A DNA stretch of 64,000 bases from Facklamia sp. 7083-14-GEN3 (GTDB lineage: Bacteria; Bacillota; Bacilli; Lactobacillales; Aerococcaceae): positions 1 to 64,000 of the forward strand of contig NZ_JANSGD010000003.1 in assembly GCF_024742075.1 (NCBI RefSeq). Direction: 5' to 3'. The position numbers and the translations under genes were made by a program. Below the pieces are notes generated by a model. The model worked only from the letters and a program-made list of their open reading frames with translations, did not search any database and was not told the DNA's origin. Below, piece after piece: positions 9,038 to 17,685 of this stretch. The stretch's first letter is position 1, and each line of letters opens with the position of its first letter.

Positions 9038-9598
9038 ATGTTTATGTATATTTTATTGGGGATAGTGGTTGTAGTGGCCCTCTTTTGGGTAGGTGCTTAT
9101 AATAATTTAATAAAGGCTCGTAATGGGGTAGAAGGATCCTTTAGTCAAATTGATGTTCAACTTCAAAGAAGAAACGATTTAATACCGAACTTAGTTGAAA
9201 CTGTTAAAGGTTATGCTAAGCATGAACGCGAAACGCTAGAAAATGTGACCAAAGCGCGTCAACAGTTAATTAATCTACCAGCAGATGCAAGTCCTGAAAT
9301 AGTCAATAGCAAATCTAATAGTCTAACTTCGGCTTTGTCACGTTTACTTGTCGTATCAGAGCAATATCCTGATTTAAAGGCGAATTCTAATTTCCAAGAA
9401 TTACAAAGATCACTTGAAGATACAGAAAATAAGATTGCTGTTTCTCGCCAACTTTATAATTCAAGTGTACAAACCTATAATGAAAAAGTTCAAGTATTCC
9501 CTAACAATGTGGTGGCAGGAGTTCATGGGTTTGGTGAGAAAAATTATTTAGAAGCTCCAGAAGCTGCTCGTAAAGCACCTCAAGTATCTTTTAATTAA
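9038..9598 (+). CDS. lemA: LemA family protein
   Basis: 186 aa. An N-terminal transmembrane helix (about 2-20) is followed by an antiparallel helical domain with the family hallmark QLQRRNDLIPNLVETVKGYA and LENVTKARQ. LemA proteins are anchored with the N terminus outside; their function is poorly defined and they often pair with HtpX or TPM-domain proteins. Neither is next to it here, although two DUF2207 membrane proteins that can co-occur with LemA lie at 24952-28772. Start chosen from the promoter position. Confidence 0.88.
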   Translation: MFMYILLGIVVVVALFWVGAYNNLIKARNGVEGSFSQIDVQLQRRNDLIPNLVETVKGYAKHERETLENVTKARQQLINLPADASPEIVNSKSNSLTSALSRLLVVSEQYPDLKANSNFQELQRSLEDTENKIAVSRQLYNSSVQTYNEKVQVFPNNVVAGVHGFGEKNYLEAPEAARKAPQVSFN

Positions 9599-9688
9599 TA
9601 TTTTTCCCTTCTTTAAAATTAGGCTTTGCATTGGAAATCAAAGAGAGTAGAATGTGAGGTACCGAGCTTTGAAGGAAGGAGGTAGAGA

Positions 9689-10471
9689 ATGAATCGAATT
9701 AATCTTTATGTACATTATGACGCTGTTACCAATTACTTTATGACACGAGGAATCACCCTAAAAACAATAGATTTCAATCGTCAATATTTACCCCAAAATA
9801 TTATCTTAGCAAACGCTCCTGAAGAATTCGGTCGCTTTGATGTTCAAACGGACTTTAAAATTCTACGCAACCAGACAGAAGTTTTAGATTATTTTGAACT
9901 TTGTCAAAAAGAAGGACGTCGTATGTCGAACTGGATTGATTTTGATAGTATTGAAATGATGCACCAATTGACACCAGTTGAAATTTCAGAATTACTCTAC
10001 CTTTTTCATGCCAATAAAGCATTGCGATCGCCTTTTTTTTATAAGTTGCAAAATAACTATGTGTATTTGACGATGTCAAATGGCCTAAATAAAATATATT
10101 ATCGACATATGTCTCATTTTTATGGTCGTTTTGCTCGGTCTTTAAGTGAACATCTATCTGACATAATTAATGAAAATGTTAGGTGGTTCACTAGACGGAA
10201 GAAATTAGTATCAACAATGCCAGTTAGACTGGTAGAAGAACTAAGCCCCTTATTTATGAATGGGTTAAAAATTGATCTAAATCAAGCCATTAAAGAAAAC
10301 GATACTTGGAGTATCCCTCTCTACATAATTGAGGATGACTTAACTTATTTAACACGTAATTTCGATCGGAAAGATGCTGTTGGTCAGATAATTTACCAAG
10401 AATCAACGAGTCAATGGCGTATTGAAGACTTAAGCCAACAGTTTGAAGACAAGACGGAGGGAACTCAATGA
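9689..10471 (+). CDS. Conserved hypothetical protein upstream of ddl
   Basis: 260 aa, family not recognised. GGAAGGAGG precedes the ATG, and the stop overlaps the ddl start (ATGA at 10468-10471), so it is translationally coupled to D-Ala-D-Ala ligase. No signal peptide, membrane segment or nucleotide-binding loop is visible. The protein is rich in aromatic residues and Arg (IYYRHMSHFYGRFARSLSEH, ENVRWFTRRKK), suggesting a soluble protein that binds something acidic. A link to peptidoglycan precursor synthesis is inferred from the coupling alone. Confidence 0.72.
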   Translation: MNRINLYVHYDAVTNYFMTRGITLKTIDFNRQYLPQNIILANAPEEFGRFDVQTDFKILRNQTEVLDYFELCQKEGRRMSNWIDFDSIEMMHQLTPVEISELLYLFHANKALRSPFFYKLQNNYVYLTMSNGLNKIYYRHMSHFYGRFARSLSEHLSDIINENVRWFTRRKKLVSTMPVRLVEELSPLFMNGLKIDLNQAIKENDTWSIPLYIIEDDLTYLTRNFDRKDAVGQIIYQESTSQWRIEDLSQQFEDKTEGTQ

Positions 10472-11553
10472 AAATATTTTTATTATACGGTGGGCAAAGT
10501 GCTGAGCATGAGATCTCTATCATTTCAGCTCATAATATTTCGCAAGCAATTATGTACAATTTATATACCGTGCAACCTATTTACATCACTAAAGACGGTC
10601 AATGGATTCAAGGTCCAGAAATGAATGAGCCTTCTTTAGGTGATCAACAATTGATATTTAAAGAATCAGATTATGCAGAATGGTCAACCACAAATATTCC
10701 TTCAAAAGGAATTATTATCAAACCGGGTGATATTCAAGAGGAAAATGCCATTGTTTTTCCTGTTTTACACGGTCCCAATGGTGAAGATGGAACCATTCAA
10801 GGTTTTTTAGAAGTTCTAGATATGCCATATGTTGGAGCGGGAATTACTGCTTCAGCAAATGGTATGGATAAAATTATTTCCAAGGCTCTATTTACTCAAG
10901 CAGGTATTCCTCAAGTTCCATACGTTTCTTTCGATGATGTCGAATGGAAAAGTCAGCAAGAGAGCTTAATTATTAAAGCTGAAGGAACCTTACTCTATCC
11001 AATGTTTGTCAAGCCAGCCAATATGGGTTCAAGTGTTGGAATTTCCAAGGCTCAAGATAAATATCAGCTGATTGAAGCAGTCAATGAAGCCTTGAAATAT
11101 GACCGTCGCATTGTTGTTGAACAAGGAATTAGCGCGGATGAATGTGAAGTAGCCGTTTTAGGTAATGAGGATATTCATGTTTCTTGTGTTGGCCGATTGG
11201 TCAAGACCCAAGATTTCTACGATTATTCTGAAAAATATATTAATAATACGGTTGAAATGGAGATTCCGGCTGATCTACCTGAGAGTTTATGTGAAGAAAT
11301 TCAAAAATATGCTAAAAAAGCTTATCAAGTGATTGATGGCTCTGGTTTAGCGAGAGCGGACTTTTTTGTCACTTCTAATCATGATATTTATATTAATGAG
11401 TTAAATACCATGCCAGGATTCACCCAATATTCTATGTATCCAAGCCTATGGAAAGCAACAGGTCTAGAATACCGGGACTTAATTGAAGAACTTATTCAAT
11501 TAGGTTTGAGTCGCCATCAGATTAGATCTCAAATGAAAAGTTATAAAGGATAG
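10468..11553 (+). CDS. ddl: D-alanine--D-alanine ligase
   Basis: 361 aa ATP-grasp enzyme making D-Ala-D-Ala for the UDP-MurNAc pentapeptide. Seen: the N-terminal LLYGGQSAEHEISIISA, FPVLHGPNGEDGTIQG, the ATP-grasp lysine region MFVKPANMGSSVGISKA, and the C-terminal INELNTMPGFTQYSMYP. Phenylalanine in the TMPGFT stretch is what most ligases with D-Ala specificity have nearby, but residues that separate Ala from Lac specificity were not assessed in detail. It overlaps the gene before it by four bases and is followed by murF. Confidence 0.96.
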   Translation: MKIFLLYGGQSAEHEISIISAHNISQAIMYNLYTVQPIYITKDGQWIQGPEMNEPSLGDQQLIFKESDYAEWSTTNIPSKGIIIKPGDIQEENAIVFPVLHGPNGEDGTIQGFLEVLDMPYVGAGITASANGMDKIISKALFTQAGIPQVPYVSFDDVEWKSQQESLIIKAEGTLLYPMFVKPANMGSSVGISKAQDKYQLIEAVNEALKYDRRIVVEQGISADECEVAVLGNEDIHVSCVGRLVKTQDFYDYSEKYINNTVEMEIPADLPESLCEEIQKYAKKAYQVIDGSGLARADFFVTSNHDIYINELNTMPGFTQYSMYPSLWKATGLEYRDLIEELIQLGLSRHQIRSQMKSYKG

Positions 11554-11564
11554 GGAGCGAGTGT

Positions 11565-12971
11565 TTGAAAGCAATTCAAATTAACGAAATCATCGAGACT
11601 TTAAAACTAAATCCGTCCGCTTATCAGTCAGTACTAGACCACGAAATATCCAGTGTAGAATTTGACTCGCGTAAAATACAAAATGCTAGTTTGTTTGTCC
11701 CATTAGTAGGAGGGACAACGGATGGTCATGACTATATTCAAAATGCTATTGATAATGGTGCTAAGGCTTGTTTTTGGTCACGTCCTTTAGAAGAAGCACC
11801 CTCTGAACAATTGATTGTCATTAAGGTTGAAGATACATTAGCAGCATTCCATCAATTAGCCAATTATTACCGCCATCTTATTAAGCCTATTGTGATAGGG
11901 ATCACGGGAAGTAACGGCAAAACAACTGCTAAAGACATGACAGCCATGAGTTTAACTTCTAAATACATTGTTCATAAAACACAAGGCAATTATAATAATG
12001 AAATAGGTATGCCTTATACTTTACTACAAATGCCAGCCGAGACTCAGGTATGTGTCCTAGAAATGGGGATGAGTAATTTTGGTGAGATTAGCAGCTTAAG
12101 CAAAATTGCTGAGCCCGATATTGCTGTGGTTACAATTATTGGAGAAAGTCACTTAGAATTCCTGGGAAGTAGACGGGGTATTACGCAAGCAAAATTGGAA
12201 ATTTTAGATGGCTTGACTTCAAATGGTATTTTCTTATACCCTGGCAACGAACCTTTAATTGAAGTAGAACTTCAAAAAAAACAAGCTAATTTAAAAAGTT
12301 ATCGCTTTGGTTTTGAAGAAGACTATGAATTTTATGCCTATGACATTAACCAAGAATATAATAAAACCTTTTTCCGAACGAATATTGATGAGAATGTGTT
12401 ATGCTCTATACCAATTATCGGTGCCTATAATGTAACCAATGCACTAATTGCTTTGAGCATTGCTAAATTATTAGAAGTTCCTACTGAGCAGGCTATTTTT
12501 CAATTATCTCAATTTAAATTGACAGCCAATCGAGTACAATGGCTAACCACTAAGAATGGTGCAAGACTTTTAAATGACGCCTATAATGCCAGTCCAACTT
12601 CAATGCGTGCTATCTTAAAAACTTTGGCTGATGTTGAAGTGGAAGGGGCAGGCCGTAAAATTGCTGTTTTGGGTGATATCAGGGAGTTAGGTGCTAAAAG
12701 TGAAGAATACCATCGAAGTTTAAAAGATTCACTGGACTTAAGCGTGTTAGATAAGGTATACTTATTTGGCGACCAGATGGCTTATTTATATGATGAATTG
12801 CAAAAGACCTTTGCAAAGGAACAGTTGTTTTATGAAAAAGCAGATCATCAACGTTTGATTAACGCTCTTAATAAGGAGACATCAAATGAAGATGTCATCC
12901 TAGTTAAGTCAAGCTTCGGTGTAGACTTACTGAGCGTAGTGACGGCGTTAACTGGAATCAAGACACAATGA
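11565..12971 (+). CDS. murF: UDP-MurNAc-tripeptide--D-Ala-D-Ala ligase
   Basis: 468 aa. Adds D-Ala-D-Ala, the Ddl product, to complete the muropeptide stem. It has the Mur-ligase P-loop GITGSNGKTTAKDM (about residues 108-121), the central HLEFLGS histidine motif, and the C-terminal LNDAYNASPTSMRA. The start is TTG with AGGGAG upstream; no in-frame ATG fits better. The gap to ddl is 11 bases, so the two form an operon with the acpS-alr group downstream. Confidence 0.95.
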   Translation: MKAIQINEIIETLKLNPSAYQSVLDHEISSVEFDSRKIQNASLFVPLVGGTTDGHDYIQNAIDNGAKACFWSRPLEEAPSEQLIVIKVEDTLAAFHQLANYYRHLIKPIVIGITGSNGKTTAKDMTAMSLTSKYIVHKTQGNYNNEIGMPYTLLQMPAETQVCVLEMGMSNFGEISSLSKIAEPDIAVVTIIGESHLEFLGSRRGITQAKLEILDGLTSNGIFLYPGNEPLIEVELQKKQANLKSYRFGFEEDYEFYAYDINQEYNKTFFRTNIDENVLCSIPIIGAYNVTNALIALSIAKLLEVPTEQAIFQLSQFKLTANRVQWLTTKNGARLLNDAYNASPTSMRAILKTLADVEVEGAGRKIAVLGDIRELGAKSEEYHRSLKDSLDLSVLDKVYLFGDQMAYLYDELQKTFAKEQLFYEKADHQRLINALNKETSNEDVILVKSSFGVDLLSVVTALTGIKTQ

Positions 12972-13011
12972 TCAACCATAAGGTTTAAAAACTTTATAAA
13001 CAGATGATAGT

Positions 13012-13036
13012 GGGGCTGGGTTTAATACTCAGTCCC
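13012..13036 (+). other. Hairpin between murF and the DEAD-box helicase gene
   Basis: 10-bp stem with two G-U pairs (GGGGCTGGGT / ACTCAGTCCC), loop TTAAT. The downstream sequence TTGTTGAAATTCTT is only mildly T-rich, so this may be a partial terminator or an mRNA structure in the helicase leader. Confidence 0.4.
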
Positions 13037-13076
13037 TTGTTGAAATTCTTATCAAAAAAAGAAAAGGAAGAATTAT

Positions 13077-14543
13077 TTGAAATTTAAAGATTTACAATTA
13101 GATGAACGATTAGTTAAAACACTTGACGAGTTAGGATTTGAAGAACCGACTCCAATCCAACAAAAAGCAATACCTGTAGCACTTGAAGGCCGTGATTTAA
13201 TCGGTCAAGCACAAACAGGAACAGGAAAAACAGCGGCTTTTGGATTGCCTTTATTAAACAAATTAGAAACTAACCATGACAATATTCAAAGCTTAGTGGT
13301 TGCTCCAACAAGAGAACTCGCTATCCAAGTTCAGGAAGAATTATTCCGCTTAGGTAAAGGTGTTCGTTCGCGTATTTATGTGGTCTACGGCGGCTCACCA
13401 ATTGGTAAGCAAATCGAGCGCATTAAGCGTAATAAACCACAAGTTATTGTGGGGACTCCAGGACGGTTATTAGACTTAATCAACAGAAAAGTTTTGAAAT
13501 TAGAACATGTACAAACTTTGGTTTTAGATGAAGCAGATGAAATGCTAAATATGGGATTTATTGAAGATATCAAGTCCATTGTTTCTAAAACACCTGAGGC
13601 AAGGCAAACTTTACTCTTCTCAGCTACAATGCCACCAGCTATTCGAAACTTAGCAGATCAATTCCTTAAATCGCCTGCCCATGTGCATATTGAAACAAAA
13701 CATGTAACAGCGGATTTAATCGAGCAATTCTACGCCAAGTGTCGTGACGATGAGAAGTTTGATGCTTTATCACGTTTTCTTGATGTTCAAATGCCTAAGC
13801 AAGCAATTATTTTCTGTCGGACTAAAAAACGTGTTGATGAAGTCGGCCGCGGTCTCAATCTAAGAGGTTATAATGCAGAGGTGATCCATGGTGACATTAC
13901 TCAGCAGAAACGTTCTAGCGTGATTAATGCCTTCAAAAAAGGCAATGTAGAACTTTTAGTCGCAACCGACGTGGCCGCTAGAGGGCTAGATATTACCGGT
14001 GTTACACACGTTTATAACTATGACATTACACAGGATCCTGAGTCTTATGTTCACCGCATCGGTCGTACAGGACGTGCAGGTAATGAAGGAATGTCACTAA
14101 CCTTTGTCTTACCGACTGAAATGCCTTATTTAAGAACTATTGAAAAATTAGTAGGTAAGCAAATGCAACCAATGAAACCACCGACCATTCAAGAAGCACA
14201 ACAAGGACAAATTCACCAGATTATCGAACAGATTAATGAACAATTAGAAGGCGATCAAATTAATCATAGTCGTCAAAATGCTAAATTGCTCTTAGCTAAC
14301 TATGAAGCAGAAGACTTGGTAGCAGCCCTTCTAGGTCAAATTGTTTCAGAAAGTCGCGAAATTGCCGTTTCTATTTCGCCGCAAAAGCCATTACCAAATG
14401 CGGATCGTAAAAAGCGGAATAACCGCGACAATTATCGCAAGAAGACTGGCAAATCGTCCCGCAATAAATATTCCAACAGTAATAAAGGAAATTATTCAAA
14501 GTCTAACAAGAAAAACTTTAAGATGAAGAAAAAAGAGCGTTAA
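13077..14543 (+). CDS. cshA: DEAD-box ATP-dependent RNA helicase (CshA-like)
   Basis: 488 aa. All helicase motifs are present: the Q motif EEPTPIQQKAIP, motif I AQTGTGKTAAF, Ia PTRELAIQ, II VLDEADEML, III SATMPP, and VI HRIGRTGRAG. The C-terminal tail after about residue 430 is rich in Arg, Lys, Asn and Ser, typical of RNA-binding tails. CshA works in mRNA turnover and cold adaptation. The start is TTG with AAGGAAG before it. The ddl-murF-cshA-acpS-alr order is common in enterococci and their relatives. Confidence 0.93.
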   Translation: MKFKDLQLDERLVKTLDELGFEEPTPIQQKAIPVALEGRDLIGQAQTGTGKTAAFGLPLLNKLETNHDNIQSLVVAPTRELAIQVQEELFRLGKGVRSRIYVVYGGSPIGKQIERIKRNKPQVIVGTPGRLLDLINRKVLKLEHVQTLVLDEADEMLNMGFIEDIKSIVSKTPEARQTLLFSATMPPAIRNLADQFLKSPAHVHIETKHVTADLIEQFYAKCRDDEKFDALSRFLDVQMPKQAIIFCRTKKRVDEVGRGLNLRGYNAEVIHGDITQQKRSSVINAFKKGNVELLVATDVAARGLDITGVTHVYNYDITQDPESYVHRIGRTGRAGNEGMSLTFVLPTEMPYLRTIEKLVGKQMQPMKPPTIQEAQQGQIHQIIEQINEQLEGDQINHSRQNAKLLLANYEAEDLVAALLGQIVSESREIAVSISPQKPLPNADRKKRNNRDNYRKKTGKSSRNKYSNSNKGNYSKSNKKNFKMKKKER

Positions 14544-14559
14544 AATTTGAGGTATTAAA

Positions 14560-14949
14560 ATGGAGATAGGAATTGATATTGTAGAAATTGATCGGATTGC
14601 TAAGGCCTTAACTAGACACAAATCTTTCCCAAATAAAATATTATCAGATCAAGAACTACGAGTATTTGATAAATATCCCTCTCAGCGGCAGCTCATTTAC
14701 TTGGCTGGCCGCTTTTGTGCTAAAGAGGCTTATGCTAAAGCTATTGGTACAGGGATTGGACAGTTGAAGTTCTCTGATATTTCAATTATTAATGACGAGA
14801 GAGGACGACCTGTGATTACAGCAGGTCCAATAGTAAAGCATGCTAAAGTATCGATTAGTCACAGTCAAGATTATGCAACGGCTATGGTCGTAATTGACTG
14901 TGATCAGCAAATGATTGATCAAGCCTATCAAAAATTTATTAAGTCGTAA
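14560..14949 (+). CDS. acpS: Holo-[acyl-carrier-protein] synthase
   Basis: 129 aa. Transfers 4'-phosphopantetheine from CoA to acyl carrier protein. The Mg-binding MEIGIDIVEIDRI start, the FCAKEAYAKAIGTG helix with its catalytic glutamate, and the SISHSQDYATAMVV C-terminal strand are visible. It sits 16 bases after the helicase gene and 11 before alr, in one operon. Confidence 0.96.
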   Translation: MEIGIDIVEIDRIAKALTRHKSFPNKILSDQELRVFDKYPSQRQLIYLAGRFCAKEAYAKAIGTGIGQLKFSDISIINDERGRPVITAGPIVKHAKVSISHSQDYATAMVVIDCDQQMIDQAYQKFIKS

Positions 14950-14960
14950 GGAGTCACAAA

Positions 14961-16175
14961 ATGTATCGAGCAAGTGAACATCGCCCAACGCAGGCAGTCG
15001 TTAGTTTAGAAAATATCAAACATAACATCAAGCTATACCAAAATAAGAAAGCTTCACATCAACAAATATATGCAGTAGTTAAAGCCAACGCCTATGGCCA
15101 TGGAGCCATTCCGGTTGCTAAGGTAGCCCTTGAAGCGGGTGTCGATGGCTTGTGTGTTGCAACAGTAGATGAAGCCATTCAACTCCGTAAGGCGGGTCTG
15201 ACTAACACGCCTATTTTAGTCATGGGCTTGACATTACCCTATGGAATAGCCGAGATTTTATATTATGATTTAACGATTACTGTTTCAGATTTAAGCTTTT
15301 TTGAGCAAGCATTTTACCAGCTTAAAAAGAATCAGCAAGAGAATCTGTTGAAAGATAATCAATTAAAATTTCATTTGAAGCTAGATACGGGGATGTCTCG
15401 AGTGGGGGTAAGGACCAAAGAAGAAGTGTTAGCCTTTGTTGAAGGTGTTAAAGATTATTCATGGCTAGATTGGCAAGGAGTCTTTACTCATTTTGCAACG
15501 GCTGGTGGTGGCCCCTTAAGTTATATTGATTATCAATGGGAGCGTTGGCAAGATCTAATTCCTTATATTCCTGATTTTGTATCTTTAAGACACTTTGATA
15601 ATTCAGCCATGGGACTTCACCCTGCGATTGGCGACCATTCAGATATTATACGCTTAGGCATTTCCATGTATGGTCTAAGTAGTAGAGACAGTGTCCCTGA
15701 TAATTTAGTGACTGATCGGCAGATTGCTGCTTATCACTTAGACAAGGACAGTTTACGCAGTACCAATCCTAATAGTGAACTTAATTTGAAGCCAGCCTTT
15801 CAGTTATTGTCTGAATTGTCTTATGTGAAGAAAGTTGAAAAAGGGACGCGTATTTCTTATGGAGCAAGCTATGAAAGTCCGGAGGATGAATGGATTGGTA
15901 CCATACCAATTGGTTATGCCGATGGTTGGCTTCGAGCTTATGCTAACATTCCGGTTTTAGTAGAAGGGTATCCATGTCCAGTTTTAGGGGTAATTAATAT
16001 GGACCAGTTAATGATTCGCTTACCTAAAGAATTTGCTGTGGGAACGGAAGTCACATTAATCGGTCAAGATGGTAACTACAATAATCACCCATCCCTGTTA
16101 GCACATATGGCAGGAACGATTTCTTATGAGATGCTATCCTGTATTAGTGAGCGAGTCCCTCGAGTTTATATATAG
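14961..16175 (+). CDS. alr: Alanine racemase
   Basis: 404 aa, PLP-dependent, makes D-alanine for Ddl. The PLP lysine is in VVKANAYGHGA (about residues 38-48). The second catalytic base is expected at the tyrosine of ISYGASYES, and DTGMSRVGVR and LGVINMDQLMI are the other signatures. It is slightly longer than the usual 370-385 aa because of an insert at about residues 246-270 (NLVTDRQIAAYHLDKDSLRS region). TAAGGAG precedes the ATG. Confidence 0.95.
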   Translation: MYRASEHRPTQAVVSLENIKHNIKLYQNKKASHQQIYAVVKANAYGHGAIPVAKVALEAGVDGLCVATVDEAIQLRKAGLTNTPILVMGLTLPYGIAEILYYDLTITVSDLSFFEQAFYQLKKNQQENLLKDNQLKFHLKLDTGMSRVGVRTKEEVLAFVEGVKDYSWLDWQGVFTHFATAGGGPLSYIDYQWERWQDLIPYIPDFVSLRHFDNSAMGLHPAIGDHSDIIRLGISMYGLSSRDSVPDNLVTDRQIAAYHLDKDSLRSTNPNSELNLKPAFQLLSELSYVKKVEKGTRISYGASYESPEDEWIGTIPIGYADGWLRAYANIPVLVEGYPCPVLGVINMDQLMIRLPKEFAVGTEVTLIGQDGNYNNHPSLLAHMAGTISYEMLSCISERVPRVYI

Positions 16176-16184
16176 GAGGATAAT

Positions 16185-16814
16185 ATGTTAAAAGTAGCAA
16201 TGAAAACAGTGGGTCCTATGCAAGAGAATGCTTATGTAGTGATTCATCCTAATCAAGAGGTCATCCTTTTTGATCCGGGTGCAGAAGCGGATCAATTGAT
16301 TGAGTGGATTGATGGAGAAGGCTGGAAACCTAAAGCAATTCTCCAAACTCATTGTCATTTTGATCATATTGGTGGATTAGATCAATTGAGAGATTATTAT
16401 AAAGTTCCAGTCTATGTTCACGCTTTAGAAGCTGATTTCCTCGGTGACCCTGCTTTAAACTTGTCGACAATGGCCTCGCAACCTATTATTCAGCGTAAAG
16501 CAGACCACCTCTGGGAAAACATGGGAGAAGTATCTATCGCTTCCTTTAAATTTAAAGTAAGACATACACCCGGTCATAGCCCAGGCCATGTGATTTATTT
16601 ATTTGATGAAGATGAATTTGTCATATCTGGTGACTTGGTCTTTGCAGGTAGTGTTGGGCGTACGGACTTAACGAATGCGAGTCATCAACAATTAATTGAA
16701 AGTATTCAACGCGAAATTTTACCTCTAGATGATAATTATAAGTTGTACCCTGGCCATGGTGCTCCAACGCTTGTTGGCAAAGAGCGAAAAAATAATCCTT
16801 ATTTTCCTAAATAA
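16185..16814 (+). CDS. MBL-fold hydrolase (YqgX/glyoxalase II-like)
   Basis: 209 aa metallo-beta-lactamase fold. The zinc motif THCHFDHIGG is at about residues 55-64, with further ligands in HTPGHSPGH and SGDLVFAGS and the terminal LYPGHGAPT. Proteins of this size are related to hydroxyacylglutathione hydrolases but lack their C-terminal substrate domain; a bacillithiol or detoxification role is guesswork. AGGAGG lies before the ATG. It is the last gene of the ddl-murF-acpS-alr run, ended by the terminator at 16825. Confidence 0.88.
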   Translation: MLKVAMKTVGPMQENAYVVIHPNQEVILFDPGAEADQLIEWIDGEGWKPKAILQTHCHFDHIGGLDQLRDYYKVPVYVHALEADFLGDPALNLSTMASQPIIQRKADHLWENMGEVSIASFKFKVRHTPGHSPGHVIYLFDEDEFVISGDLVFAGSVGRTDLTNASHQQLIESIQREILPLDDNYKLYPGHGAPTLVGKERKNNPYFPK

Positions 16815-16824
16815 TGATAAAAAG

Positions 16825-16868
16825 CCCCGTTAAACATTGTCTTAAGCAAAGTTAACGGGGTTAATTTT
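16825..16868. terminator. Bidirectional terminator
   Basis: CCCCGTTAA (16825-16833) pairs with TTAACGGGG (16852-16860), followed by TTAATTTTTAAA. A-rich sequence precedes it, so it can also serve the convergent gene. Confidence 0.75.
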
Positions 16869-17500
16869 TAAATATACCAAAATTCAACTGAGTACTTACG
16901 CTTTTGCAAATCTTGAACTAGATTTTGGAAGGTTAGACGACTAGTATCTTGGTGAATTTGAAAGAGGATATAGGAGTGGTTATTAAAATTAGTCTTATCA
17001 ATGGTCATTGAGGAGGAAATATCGCAATAACGATTCACTAACCGGGCAATTTTGGTGAGATTCCCCTTTTGACCGAGGGCTTCAACCTTTAGAATATAAC
17101 CTACGACCGGCATATCCCAAGCTTGATTCAAAAAACTTAGAAAGTTTGTGTGTTCCACAATTCCTAAAAAGGTATGTTCCTTACTTAAGACAGCAACATA
17201 GGGCAGGTCTTTTATAGCGAAAAACAATTCCAAAATAGAATGATGAATACGGATGATTTTGGTAGTGTTTTTTAAAAAGCGGGTGACGGGTAATGAGCTG
17301 AGGTCGGCATCAGGGTTGTGAAATTTATATTGATAAATATGGAAACGGTAAATATTACCGCGGAAAATGGATTGGCTATCATCTACCACAGGGGCACAAC
17401 GAAGATTATTTTTTTCTAATAATTCAACGGCTTCCAGACAAGTGCATGTTTCTGGTAGAGTAAGAATGGCCTTTTTGGGTGTCATTAAGTCTTCAATCAT
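16868..17500 (-). CDS. cbpA: Cyclic di-AMP-binding protein CbpA (CBS pair plus ACT-like domain)
   Basis: 210 aa. Two CBS motifs (about 1-60 and 75-125) are joined by the segment FRGNIYRFHIYQYK, which I recognise from memory as typical of the Listeria/Enterococcus CbpA family. From about residue 130 a degenerate ACT-like domain follows (YILKVEALGQKGNLTKIARLV). CbpA proteins bind c-di-AMP; downstream partners are unclear. Encoded alone, convergent with the alr operon, with GGAG before the ATG. The assignment to CbpA rather than a generic CBS protein is by pattern memory, not by search. Confidence 0.72.
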   Translation of the reverse strand: MIEDLMTPKKAILTLPETCTCLEAVELLEKNNLRCAPVVDDSQSIFRGNIYRFHIYQYKFHNPDADLSSLPVTRFLKNTTKIIRIHHSILELFFAIKDLPYVAVLSKEHTFLGIVEHTNFLSFLNQAWDMPVVGYILKVEALGQKGNLTKIARLVNRYCDISSSMTIDKTNFNNHSYILFQIHQDTSRLTFQNLVQDLQKRKYSVEFWYI

Positions 17501-17685
17501 TAGTTACTCCAATTCATTACTAGTTATTTAGGTAAAAGTTAGCATCTATTCTCCTATTTTATCACAGTAATTAAAATGCGCAATTGTTCTCTCATAATTT
17601 TTTAATGATTCGAAAGATTCTACGCAGATAAAGTATTGCTTTTTATATTGAAATTACCTATTATAAAAGTAGTCGAAATTTTTAG

